Part shown: one piece after another, positions 20,624 to 29,125 of the stretch | How positions within the stretch are numbered: position 1 is the stretch's first letter | Layout of the letters: each line of letters starts with the position of its first letter | IMG/VR virus record: IMGVR_UViG_3300031963_000238 | Span: 1-48,942 of that record | DNA from: a virus | DNA: 48,942 bases | Reading direction: 5' to 3' (one strand) | Notes under the pieces: generated by a model | Databases searched by the model: none | What the model was told of the DNA's origin: nothing | The model's input: only the letters and a program-made list of their open reading frames with translations | Position numbers and translations under genes: made by a program

Positions 20624-21406
20624 TTAAAACCGTGCTTTAATTGGAAATTTTGCACCTTGCAAAATATCGGGGTCCATATTGAAATGAACAGTTCCTCGTT
20701 TTATATATCCTCTACCAGATACAAACGTACAATTATAACATAGTACTTTTAAATTTTCTAATTTATGATTGTGACGATCACCGTCTTCAAAGTTTAATAA
20801 TAATGGTATTTTTCCATCTGTAATACGGCGTTCGCTAAAACCACATTGTTCACATTCGCTTTTTTTAATACCTGCTCGCACCAATTTATCTTTTAATCGA
20901 TGAATCGGAAAGTTTGGAAATTGATTATTAAGAATTTTGTTGATCGGATATTTTCCTTTATAAGGATTTACAGGAGCAACGTCTGGTCGTTTTTGCGTCT
21001 GATCACGAACTTTAAAGATGTTATACATCTTGCAATATTTTTTATATGTAGGATAACTAACACCTAATCTTTTTGCCGCTTGTCTAGCACTATTTGTATG
21101 TTTTTGAACTTCTAGGATTTCTGATTCTAGTAACGGTTTTGCTGCTTTTCCAATTAATTTACGTGGTTGAAATATAATATCTTCAGCTTGTTTTTCTAAA
21201 AATGGAATCTTTATGTCTTGTTGTTTTAACGCATCGACTTCAGCAACAATTTCTTTTTGAATTTCTGATGCAATATCAGAACCAACAGTTGTAAGTTCTT
21301 TTATATCTTTGACATCGCGTTTTAATTGTTCCATTTCTTTGATTTTGTTTTCCATTTCTTGCAAACGGAACAACAACGCTGTCACATCAATATTTGACTC
21401 ATTCAT
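20624..21406 (-). CDS. HTH plus HNH-like zinc-finger protein
   Basis: Three parts are visible: an N-terminal coiled coil (about 8-65), a helix-turn-helix ARQAAKRLGVSYPTYKKYC (about 108-126), and a C-terminal HNH-like fold with CEQCG (about 187-191), LLLNFEDGDRHNHKLENLKV (about 202-221) and LCYNC (about 222-226). The layout matches HNH folds, but the first catalytic His of the HH pair is replaced (NFEDGD), so it may bind rather than cut DNA. It overlaps the next upstream gene by 8 bases. A regulator or weakened nuclease are both possible. Confidence 0.75.
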   Translation of the reverse strand: MNESNIDVTALLFRLQEMENKIKEMEQLKRDVKDIKELTTVGSDIASEIQKEIVAEVDALKQQDIKIPFLEKQAEDIIFQPRKLIGKAAKPLLESEILEVQKHTNSARQAAKRLGVSYPTYKKYCKMYNIFKVRDQTQKRPDVAPVNPYKGKYPINKILNNQFPNFPIHRLKDKLVRAGIKKSECEQCGFSERRITDGKIPLLLNFEDGDRHNHKLENLKVLCYNCTFVSGRGYIKRGTVHFNMDPDILQGAKFPIKARF

Positions 21407-21716
21407 AATTGCTTTTTATAGGCTCTACTGCCCAATCTATATTTGTTTGTTTATAAAGATTTTTACGTAAAAATTCTGCTTGTTTATGTAACCCGGCATT
21501 TATTAATATTTTGTAACTATTATAGGTTATTAGTTTTTTCTCTGAATTGTTGCCGCTCCAACAAATCATAACCGCAGCCAATCTTAGTTGTTTTTCTTTT
21601 GCCATTTGTTCAATAATTTGTGTGCATGCTTCTGCATATATATCATCAAATAAATTGGCGTCGATTTTAACCGTTTTTTTCCAATCGCCACTAGTTACTG
21701 TTACTTGTTTCATCAT
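21399..21716 (-). CDS. Hypothetical protein (105 aa)
   Basis: Begins MMKQVTVTSGDWKKTVKIDA and is mainly helical, with a short ICWSGNNSEKK loop. GGAGAT lies 7 bases before the ATG at 21716; the frame is open to 21734, but those codons lie inside the helicase gene. It overlaps the helicase by 26 bases and the HTH/HNH-like gene by 8. No family is recognised. Confidence 0.7.
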   Translation of the reverse strand: MMKQVTVTSGDWKKTVKIDANLFDDIYAEACTQIIEQMAKEKQLRLAAVMICWSGNNSEKKLITYNSYKILINAGLHKQAEFLRKNLYKQTNIDWAVEPIKSNYE

Positions 21717-23301
21717 ATTTAAGATCTCCATCATTTAACAAATCCATGTTTTCTAATTTTTCATTTACACTTTCACAAACTCTTTCTTCAACAGTTTTTG
21801 CCACGAAAACAATTTTTTGAACACTTTTGCTTTTGGCACTATCACGCCACACTCTACCTGTGGATTGACGCATTTGAACGGCTGAATAAGATGGTGAAAT
21901 TAGTGACAATCTAGGATATTTACCTGTCACATCATGTAAAGAAAGTCCGGCTCCACCAGCAGCAATATTGACTAATATTACTCTTTCTTTATCATTTTGA
22001 AAATTATCAATATTTTGCTGGCGAACTTTTTCATATTTAAGTTCACCATTTACAATACATTGGGTATTTAAACGTTCTGCAAGTGCATGAATAGTTTCTG
22101 TAAAATTACAAAATACAACTACACTCATTCCATTTTCCAGACCTTCTTCTATCATTTCAAGGAACAGTGGTACTTTTACTAATTCAATTTCTTGTCGTGC
22201 TCGTAATATAGCAGTCAATTCATTCGTATTACGCTCTTTTTTTATTTTCTTGCGTAATTTTTTAAGCTCACTTTCCATTTCAGAATAAATCTTATTGATT
22301 TTTTTCTGAGCTTCTTCTTCCATGTCATAACACGCTGCAATTATTTGACTTTCTGGAAAATTTGGAATTGTGTCGCGACTCAATCGAACACCTCTATTAA
22401 CAAATATATCTTTGTTTAACTTGACTAAATGTTCTTTGCCACCAGTGAATTCCAAACCAAAACGTCCTTTGGTAACACCGTGTTCATACAGCCACGCATA
22501 ATACTGTGGATTGTTGTTGAATAGCTTTAACGCAGATCCAACAGTTTTTAACTCCAATGGATTTGTAGCATTTGTAGCACTGCAAAACAACATCTTGTAT
22601 CCTTGATTCAATGCTGCAATGCATGTCTCACTGTTTTTTGTCTTGGCACCTTTTAATTTCTGACTTTCATCCCAAATAATTAAGGTGTTCTTAGGTATCT
22701 TCCAAACAAATTCTTTTCTGCGCGTTTCGCGTCTTTTTACATAACTTGCAAATGGACTATCTTTTCTTCCAGTTCGTAGCATTTCATAGTTTATAATACC
22801 TACTAATTTGTCTTTCATTTTGAAATGATTAACAATAACACGCTTCCAAGATTCCATTACTGCTTTTGGGCAAACAATCAATATTTGCATGTTTAGTTCT
22901 CTTGCAACGCCACATGCAGTATATGTTTTACCAACACCAACATCACTACCATCAATACCCGCACCCCATTTTTTAATAGCCGCACATAATTTCTCCGCAG
23001 CAGTTACTTGCCAAGGACGCAATCCAGTCGAATTGTTTAATGGCAATACTTCCAAAGATTCTTCTTGTTTTGCTCCAACATCAACCGGTGCATCAAACAA
23101 TACTTTTCTGGCTTTTGATTCGATTAATATCCATTCACCATCTTTTTTTGCGACACTATATCCCTGTGCCTTTAAAGAAAGACTGTGCTTCTTCCAATAA
23201 TCGAAAAAACTAAATCTAAGTTCTTGAGGAATTAACCAATCACGCTGCCAGATACTATCAGTTTTGTATGGCTTTCCCCAGTTAACATCTAACTGATCCA
23301 T
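21691..23301 (-). CDS. SNF2-like superfamily 2 DNA helicase/translocase
   Basis: The 536-residue protein has an N-terminal extension (1-92), the Q-motif/LRPWQ entry (94-98), Walker A GVGKT (122-126), Walker B DESQ (211-214), motif III SAT (241-243), a Lys/Glu-rich linker helix around 335-365, and C-terminal motifs including VNIAAGGAGLSLHD and motif VI QSTGRVWRD (near 490). DESQ and the linker fit SNF2-type double-strand translocases rather than T4 UvsW. Phage relatives are thought to act in replication, recombination or repair. It is coupled to small genes on both sides of a leftward operon. Confidence 0.9.
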   Translation of the reverse strand: MDQLDVNWGKPYKTDSIWQRDWLIPQELRFSFFDYWKKHSLSLKAQGYSVAKKDGEWILIESKARKVLFDAPVDVGAKQEESLEVLPLNNSTGLRPWQVTAAEKLCAAIKKWGAGIDGSDVGVGKTYTACGVARELNMQILIVCPKAVMESWKRVIVNHFKMKDKLVGIINYEMLRTGRKDSPFASYVKRRETRRKEFVWKIPKNTLIIWDESQKLKGAKTKNSETCIAALNQGYKMLFCSATNATNPLELKTVGSALKLFNNNPQYYAWLYEHGVTKGRFGLEFTGGKEHLVKLNKDIFVNRGVRLSRDTIPNFPESQIIAACYDMEEEAQKKINKIYSEMESELKKLRKKIKKERNTNELTAILRARQEIELVKVPLFLEMIEEGLENGMSVVVFCNFTETIHALAERLNTQCIVNGELKYEKVRQQNIDNFQNDKERVILVNIAAGGAGLSLHDVTGKYPRLSLISPSYSAVQMRQSTGRVWRDSAKSKSVQKIVFVAKTVEERVCESVNEKLENMDLLNDGDLKYDETSNSN

Positions 23302-23312
23302 AACAAAAAATA

Positions 23313-23612
23313 TTAATCTCCCATTTCGGTACGATAGTTTGAATATTGGGCTACTTCATAAATATTACATTTAACATGACGCAGTTGCTTTACAACTCCA
23401 ATATCAAAATATTTTGCCAGTGATTCTACAAATGTTTTACCATTCGAATCATCTGGACCATGGCCCAAATCAATAAGATTCTGCATATAGGTACGACGAT
23501 TCTGTTTAAATTTTCGTTGTACAGTGCCCTCTAAATGTTTAACTACCTCGTTGAGTGTATTATAATACACAGGAGTTTTACCTAATGTTGTATCAACTAT
23601 ATAAAATTTCAT
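23313..23612 (-). CDS. Hypothetical protein (99 aa)
   Basis: Begins MKFYIVDTTLGKTPVYYNTLNE; the middle (QRKFKQNRRTYMQNLIDLG) is a basic helix and the C-terminus has a short VKCNIYEV strand. No family is recognised with confidence. It is the first gene of the leftward helicase operon, 11 bases before the helicase, and faces the divergent junction. Confidence 0.7.
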   Translation of the reverse strand: MKFYIVDTTLGKTPVYYNTLNEVVKHLEGTVQRKFKQNRRTYMQNLIDLGHGPDDSNGKTFVESLAKYFDIGVVKQLRHVKCNIYEVAQYSNYRTEMGD

Positions 23613-23679
23613 AACTTACTAATAAGTATGGTGTTGTCTACCATATAGCGTATATTTTAACATATAATAAATCAGTTAC

Positions 23680-23743
23680 AATTTATTTTATTGTTTAAAT
23701 TGATTTACATGCCATAAATATTATATAAACAATAAAATAAATT
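23680..23743. repeat. 18-bp perfect inverted repeat at the divergent early/late junction
   Basis: AATTTATTTTATTGTTTA (23680-23697) is repeated in exact inverse complement at 23726-23743, with a 28-base spacer that contains the late-promoter-like CATAAATATT. It lies in the only gene-free junction where leftward and rightward groups diverge (23613-23762). It could be a protein-binding site, a bidirectional promoter element or an origin-type structure. Nothing else is recognised in the junction. Confidence 0.6.
23713..23725 (+). promoter_or_regulatory. Candidate late promoter, CATAAATA
   Basis: CATAAATA (23713-23720), one base off the T4 late promoter TATAAATA, lies about 43 bases before the ATG at 23763. 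The extended string ATAAATATTATA is shared with the candidate before the sheath gene at 24184, which supports a common late signal. Confidence 0.45.
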
Positions 23744-23762
23744 ATATTTATTATCAACCTTT

Positions 23763-24161
23763 ATGGCACTAATAAGCAGCTATTCAATAAGATTTGATCA
23801 AAGAAACGGCGCGAATACAGCGTACACCGAAAGTTTTGTATCTGGTTCAAATCTTATTTTAACTACAAATTCAACCGGCATTGTAACAGGATCATATATT
23901 GTTCCGTCTAGTAGTCTTTCTATAACTGCGAGTTATACTGAAACAGCAAGTTATGCAAATCAAATATTTGTAGCAAAACAATCATTTTCTTCTAGTACAA
24001 CGTGGAGTTTTTATCATAATTTAAATACAACATCTCCATTCATTCAAATATATAATCAAAACAACGATCAAATGATTCCTGCTAAAATCCAAGCAATTAA
24101 TAATTCTACAAGTTCAATACAATTTAGTTTTTCAGCAAGTGGAATCGCAATAGCTCGCTAA
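23763..24161 (+). CDS. Small virion/adhesin-like protein (132 aa)
   Basis: A Ser/Thr/Ala/Asn-rich beta protein with the SLSITASYTETASYANQIF pattern (about 56-74) characteristic of fibre and adhesin shaft segments in T4-type and other large phages. A compact C-terminal domain (TWSFYHNLNTTSPFIQIYN...FSFSASGIAIAR) follows. It precedes the sheath gene and is probably a tail- or head-decorating protein. The exact location is unknown. Confidence 0.7.
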   Translation: MALISSYSIRFDQRNGANTAYTESFVSGSNLILTTNSTGIVTGSYIVPSSSLSITASYTETASYANQIFVAKQSFSSSTTWSFYHNLNTTSPFIQIYNQNNDQMIPAKIQAINNSTSSIQFSFSASGIAIAR

Positions 24162-24183
24162 AATAAAGATTTTATAAAAAAAC

Positions 24184-24196
24184 TATAAATATTATA
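24184..24196 (+). promoter_or_regulatory. Candidate late promoter, TATAAATA, upstream of tail sheath
   Basis: An exact match to the T4 late promoter TATAAATA (24184-24191) about 80 bases before the sheath ATG, sharing the ATAAATATTATA string with 23713. Similar strings occur before other late genes: TATAAATA at 37256-37263 before the scaffold gene and GATAAATA at 32606-32613 before the 32678 gene. Confidence 0.5.
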
Positions 24197-24270
24197 ATCT
24201 TGAATTTTTGACGTATATTTATATTTAGTTTTATATAACAAAAAAACTGATTTGAAAGGAAATTTAATAT

Positions 24271-27200
24271 ATGCCAATTACTGAAGGTGGAAAATTTAGC
24301 CCAGAAGATAGAATCGTTAGTCCCGGTGTGTTTACCCGCGAAAACGATTTGAGCGGCATTGCTCAAGGAGTAGCAGATATTGGCGCAGCAATTGTTGCTC
24401 CATTTCCGCAAGGACCGGGCTTTGCCCCAACATTAGTTACCAGTACTGCTGACTTAGAAGCAAAATTTGGTGTAGCTGATGGTGTTTATTACGGCCCATA
24501 TACAGCAAAAGAATATTTGAAAGAAAAGGGATTCGTAACAGTTGTTCGTGTGGGTGCATTAACTGGATATAACCAAAATAACCCATTCGTCATTTGGGCA
24601 GAACCGGGTTCATGGGCACGCAGTGGCAGTGCAGGTGCATTTAATAGTGCTAGTTCATATGTTTTGTATGACAATAATGATTTAGCCGCTACATTTGACT
24701 ATACTGCATCAAGCACAAGCGGATCGTTGACATTTTTAAGTGGAGCATCATTTATTGGTAAATTCCAAGCCTCACAAGGAGATGCAGTAAGTGGAAGCAC
24801 CTCCAATTTTAGTAGCGGAAGTAAATTGTACTACAATCAACAGTTTGCATTTGCGTTTTCAACAAATACTACTGCATCATCATTGCGTGTTACAAGTAGT
24901 CTTCAAGGAAGCGGTGCATCTGGAACTGTTAAATTATTACAAGCACTAACCGAAACCGCAGGAGCAAATGGTAGTGTTAGTGGTTCATTTCCTGTTAGTG
25001 GTATTACCGTTGTAAATACTGATAACGGTATTGTTACTGATGGCAGCGCAATTAAATTGATTAGTGGTTCATTTACATCGTCGGTTGTTTCAGGTGGATG
25101 TGGTGTTCAATTAGTTGTTAACGGTATTATAAGTGGTTCATTTGGTCAATTGACCGGACAATTTAGTGCATCAAATGGTAGTTATGGCGATCCATGCAGT
25201 CCAGTTTCACAAAGCGGTCGCTTACCACAAATTTTAGCAGTGTTATCTGATACACAACACGCAACATTGGATTCAACGCTTAGTGCCGCAGGATTTAGTG
25301 GTAGCGTATTGACTTCTAGCGTTGCTTCATCTGGTACATATAGTGGCAGCGTTGATCAAGCTGCATTAAATTTTCAATTGCAATTAAAGAGTGATGGTAG
25401 TACTGTTGGTTTCTATGATTTCTCATTGGATCCAGCAAGTAACAAATATATTACCAATGTCTTCGGCACAGATCCAACTGCTGGAAATCCAGCAAAACAA
25501 GTTGCAGGAACCAAAATTGAAGCTGCTTACTTATATAAATTCTTCGGTAGTAGCGTACAACGTGTTGCTGCAAATCTGTTAACAGAAGGTTGGCAAATCC
25601 GTGGTGCAGTGTTTCCAAGTGCTAGTTTCACAACCGGCAATCCATTGACATTCACCGATTCATATTCATTGAACTTGAATGCTGGTGATAGCAGCTTTGG
25701 ATTGACCCATGCATATACTCCTTGGGTAAAGAGTCAAGGTATTGCTCCATGGAGTGCAGATGGTAGCACCGCAAATGCAACTAAATTTGAATTGTTTAAA
25801 GTTCATACATTAGCGGACGGTACTTACACCAATCAAAAATACAAGATTGAAATCAGTAATGTCAAATTGGCTGGTACAGTTGCTGGTAGTGATTGGGGTA
25901 GTTTCACATTGGCAGTACGTGACTTTAGCGACACGGAAAAGAAACCTAAATATTTGGAAATCTTCCAAAATTTGAGTTTGGATCCAGATAGCGCAAACTT
26001 CATTGCACGTCGTATTGGTGATCGCTACAATTATATTACCTATGCAGGTAAGATTATTGAATTTGGTACTTATAACAACTTGAGTAAATACATTCGTATT
26101 GAAATGAGTGAAATTGCTTATCCAGTAAGTGCAGTTCCTTATGGTTTCCAAGCATATACAACACCAATTGGCAGCACAGCAACTGGTTATGTTCCAATTG
26201 TTAAATACAGCAAAGCAAGTATCTACGGTCAAGCACCGGGCAAATATGCGTCCGGCACAGTCTTTGGTGATAATCCACTAGGTGCTGATGATGAATTGAC
26301 CGCACTGTATCCAACAGCAAGTACTGGTGTAACTGTGGCCGAAGACACATTGCAATATTTTGCTCCAATTCCAGCGATGGGTGCAAATGATAGCAATGGT
26401 AAGAATATCGACTTCGACTTGGGCGATGTATTGGGTAGCGGTAGTGCTGCTTATATTGCAACAACTGGTAGTTTGTTACCAGCCGCAACAAGTGGTAGTA
26501 TTCCATCTGTATATGATGCTGCTAATGAAGCAAATTATGTTAAGATGCGTAAATTCGTACTAGGTTTCCAAGGCGGATTTGATGGTCAAAGCCCAGCAAT
26601 TCCAATCAATGTTGGTAGTGATATCACAGCAGGTAATACTCAAGGTTTGAATTGTACTAACATTAATAGTGGCGGTAGTATTGCTTACAAACAAGTTGTA
26701 GGTGCTCTTGGTAATGCAGATGAATTTGATATTAACTTGATTGCTACACCGGGTATCTTCCATAGCCAACATAGTTATGTTGCCCAATTGGTAATTGATA
26801 TGTGCGAAGCTCGCGGAGATTGTTTCTACATCATGGATAACATTATCTTCCCTAAGAGCAATCAAACAGTTGGTATGATTGATGCTGCTGTAAATGACGT
26901 ATCAACAATTGATAGCAATTATGTTGGTACATATTATCCTTGGATCAAGATTCTTGATACCAATATGAACAAGATCATCAGTGTTCCACCAAGTGTTATT
27001 ATGCCAGCAATTTATGCTGCAAATGATAATTCAAGTGCCGAATGGTTTGCTCCAGCAGGTTTGAATCGTGGTGGTATCGCACAAGCTGTTCAAGTTCTTG
27101 ATAGATTAACACATGCTGAACGCGATGTGTTGTATGAAGGTCGTGTTAACCCAATCGCAGCATTTCCGGGTCAAGGAATTTGTGTATGGGGCCAAAAGAC

Positions 27201-27546
27201 ACTTCAAATCAAACCAAGCGCATTGGATCGTATCAACGTTCGTCGATTGTTGATTGCATTGAAGAAATTTATTGCAAGTTCAAGCAAGTTCTTGGTATTC
27301 GAACAAAATGTTGCCGCAACAAGAAATCGTTTCTTGAGTATTGTCAATCCATATTTGGAAAGCGTACAACAACGTAGTGGTTTGTATGCATTCCAAGTAA
27401 AAATGGATGCTGAAAACAATACACCAGACTTGATAGATAGAAATGTTCTTTACGGTCAAATCTACTTGCAACCAGCAAAGACTGCTGAATTCATTATTCT
27501 TGATTTCAACATCTTGCCAACAGGTGCTCAATTTCCCGGCGCATAA
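24271..27546 (+). CDS. 18: Tail sheath protein (gp18-like), enlarged
   Basis: The N-terminus (DRIVSPGVFTRENDLSGIAQ, then GAAIVAPFPQGPG and TSTADLEAKFG) is the standard phage sheath start, and the C-terminal 300 residues have the conserved helical core ending in a DFNILPTGAQFPGA-type arm. The protein is 1091 residues against 659 in T4; the extra length is in Ser/Thr/Gly-rich, beta-rich segments between about residues 100 and 420 that should project outward as surface domains. Hundreds of copies would form the contractile tube. AAGGAAA lies about 8 bases before the ATG and a strong terminator follows. Confidence 0.93.
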   Translation: MPITEGGKFSPEDRIVSPGVFTRENDLSGIAQGVADIGAAIVAPFPQGPGFAPTLVTSTADLEAKFGVADGVYYGPYTAKEYLKEKGFVTVVRVGALTGYNQNNPFVIWAEPGSWARSGSAGAFNSASSYVLYDNNDLAATFDYTASSTSGSLTFLSGASFIGKFQASQGDAVSGSTSNFSSGSKLYYNQQFAFAFSTNTTASSLRVTSSLQGSGASGTVKLLQALTETAGANGSVSGSFPVSGITVVNTDNGIVTDGSAIKLISGSFTSSVVSGGCGVQLVVNGIISGSFGQLTGQFSASNGSYGDPCSPVSQSGRLPQILAVLSDTQHATLDSTLSAAGFSGSVLTSSVASSGTYSGSVDQAALNFQLQLKSDGSTVGFYDFSLDPASNKYITNVFGTDPTAGNPAKQVAGTKIEAAYLYKFFGSSVQRVAANLLTEGWQIRGAVFPSASFTTGNPLTFTDSYSLNLNAGDSSFGLTHAYTPWVKSQGIAPWSADGSTANATKFELFKVHTLADGTYTNQKYKIEISNVKLAGTVAGSDWGSFTLAVRDFSDTEKKPKYLEIFQNLSLDPDSANFIARRIGDRYNYITYAGKIIEFGTYNNLSKYIRIEMSEIAYPVSAVPYGFQAYTTPIGSTATGYVPIVKYSKASIYGQAPGKYASGTVFGDNPLGADDELTALYPTASTGVTVAEDTLQYFAPIPAMGANDSNGKNIDFDLGDVLGSGSAAYIATTGSLLPAATSGSIPSVYDAANEANYVKMRKFVLGFQGGFDGQSPAIPINVGSDITAGNTQGLNCTNINSGGSIAYKQVVGALGNADEFDINLIATPGIFHSQHSYVAQLVIDMCEARGDCFYIMDNIIFPKSNQTVGMIDAAVNDVSTIDSNYVGTYYPWIKILDTNMNKIISVPPSVIMPAIYAANDNSSAEWFAPAGLNRGGIAQAVQVLDRLTHAERDVLYEGRVNPIAAFPGQGICVWGQKTLQIKPSALDRINVRRLLIALKKFIASSSKFLVFEQNVAATRNRFLSIVNPYLESVQQRSGLYAFQVKMDAENNTPDLIDRNVLYGQIYLQPAKTAEFIILDFNILPTGAQFPGA

Positions 27547-27564
27547 TTAGTTCCTAAAAATCAG

Positions 27565-27595
27565 ACCCTGCTAGAGAAATCTAGCAGGGTTTTTT
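27565..27595 (+). terminator. Rho-independent terminator after tail sheath
   Basis: An 11-bp perfect stem ACCCTGCTAGA (27565-27575) with its complement (27580-27590), a GAAA loop and T6. It separates the very highly expressed sheath gene from the terminase group. Confidence 0.92.
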
Positions 27596-27620
27596 ATTGG
27601 AACACTATATATTTATATAT

Positions 27621-28385
27621 ATGATTTATTTGTCCGACCTACTAAATGAAACAAAACTACCATCAAGTGAGATTGATATGGACGTTTATGCGCGTAAGTA
27701 TTTAAAAACAATAGATTATTTAAAAACTAAGAAAAAAACATTGTTACTCACAACTAGTAATAGATGGATACAACACAAAGATGATGTACCAAAAAGTACT
27801 CAATTGGCAATAAAAATAAAAGAAACTCTTGGAAGTGATAAAATAATTCATCTTGATATTCCAAAATTAAATATTTTACCATGTGAAGGTAATGTTAGTA
27901 GCAACAAGCAATTTGGTGGATATCATTGTGGTACAAAAGACTCGGCATTAAAAGATAAAGAAAAAAATCCTACGGGAAATCATCGTTGTTGGTGTAGTTA
28001 TAACAACAAAAATGATGAATTATGGAAAGTTAGTAAAGAACTTTTTGAATGTGATGCTGTTGTATTTTTTACAAGCATTAGATGGGGACAAGCCAATAGC
28101 TTTTACCAAAAATTAATTGAAAGATTAAATTGGCTTGAAAGCCGACATGCTACATTGGGAGAAAGCAATATTGTTAAAAATATTGACGCTGGATTTATTG
28201 CAGTTGGTCAAAATTGGAACGGTCCAAGTGTTGTGAAAACTCAAAAACAAGTTTTTGAGTTTTTTGGATTCAATACTCCAAATGATTTGTTTTGGAACTG
28301 GCAATATACAAATGACCCGTGGGATGAATCAAAGCGTTCATATAATACTGCACCGAGTGTGTTTAACGAAACATTTAAAATATAA
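27621..28385 (+). CDS. Flavodoxin-like / NADPH-dependent FMN reductase-family protein with capsid-targeting-like leader
   Basis: The core shows a flavodoxin-like pattern: TLLLTTSNRW (about 40-49) as the first strand and phosphate loop, DIPKLNILPCEGNVS (about 83-97), then a strand-loop AVVFFTSIRWGQANSFYQKLIERL (about 150-173) typical of NADPH-dependent FMN reductases. A Cys-rich insert (HCGTKD...HRCWC) may bind metal or a cluster. The N-terminus MIYLSDLLNE (1-10) resembles the leader on other late proteins here. The upstream in-frame ATG at 27597 lies in the terminator's tail and is rejected. Its place between sheath and terminase suggests a virion-linked redox enzyme, which is inference. Confidence 0.75.
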   Translation: MIYLSDLLNETKLPSSEIDMDVYARKYLKTIDYLKTKKKTLLLTTSNRWIQHKDDVPKSTQLAIKIKETLGSDKIIHLDIPKLNILPCEGNVSSNKQFGGYHCGTKDSALKDKEKNPTGNHRCWCSYNNKNDELWKVSKELFECDAVVFFTSIRWGQANSFYQKLIERLNWLESRHATLGESNIVKNIDAGFIAVGQNWNGPSVVKTQKQVFEFFGFNTPNDLFWNWQYTNDPWDESKRSYNTAPSVFNETFKI

Positions 28386-28435
28386 AAAACTTATATAGAT
28401 ATTATGTTATATGTAATAAAGGCTGTTATAAATTT

Positions 28436-29125
28436 ATGAAAAAAGCATCAGGAAAAAGTAATTTAAGCATTGTACGCGATTATCTTGACGGAACTAGACC
28501 ATTCATTCAAGTAGGATATGATGAAAATGTGGCATTGCAAAGTCGAAAAGAAGGAGAAGAATGGGAAGATAGTAATGGTGTTAAATGGGTAAAGAAGAAT
28601 GGATATAAGAAACGTGTAAGCAAAAAAGCACAGTATGTTTTTGAACAACGCTGCACGGTTTGTAACGCAGATATGAAATGGGGAAATTATCTTGATCAGA
28701 AAATATATCCGAAGACTCAACGATGCTATGAATGCAATATTGAATTTGAAGCAATCTTAAAAAGTCGTGGAATTTACAATGACTATGAAAAATTTAAAGT
28801 AATTAACAATGAATTATCAATGATGAAAGATTTCAAATCAAAGATTGTTGATAGCATAAATTACCTTGAAAATTATACACCACAAACAAAAGATCCTCAA
28901 TTTTTCAATGAAGATGGTAGCAATGAAATTTGGGTAGATGACACAGATAGACGCGAACTTGTATTGAAAGATTTGAAAGAAGATCTTGATAAAGTCAATA
29001 GTGGAATCGCATTAGCAGAAAGCGAATTAGTTAAATTAAATTATAACGTTGCGCTTGATCCAAATATTAATAAATTAACATTGAAAAAGATACAGGAAAA
29101 AGAGGAGAAATTGCAAAATGGCTGA
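28436..29125 (+). CDS. Zinc-finger protein upstream of terminase (candidate small terminase)
   Basis: The 229-residue protein has a basic N-terminus (MKKASGKSNLSIVRDYLDG), a zinc-ribbon CTVCN...CYEC (about 78-103) and a long C-terminal helical region with coiled-coil character (about 120-229). It overlaps the large terminase start by 8 bases, the position of gp16 in T4. T4 gp16 is about 164 residues and lacks a zinc finger, so identity as the small subunit is only positional. A DNA-binding role in packaging is plausible. Confidence 0.75.
   Translation: MKKASGKSNLSIVRDYLDGTRPFIQVGYDENVALQSRKEGEEWEDSNGVKWVKKNGYKKRVSKKAQYVFEQRCTVCNADMKWGNYLDQKIYPKTQRCYECNIEFEAILKSRGIYNDYEKFKVINNELSMMKDFKSKIVDSINYLENYTPQTKDPQFFNEDGSNEIWVDDTDRRELVLKDLKEDLDKVNSGIALAESELVKLNYNVALDPNINKLTLKKIQEKEEKLQNG

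Noticed and set aside
24489-27531. Antisense and alternate-frame open frames inside the tail sheath gene
   Set aside because: The sheath frame is conserved along its length; the shadows have no start signals and unlikely Cys/Trp/His-rich compositions.
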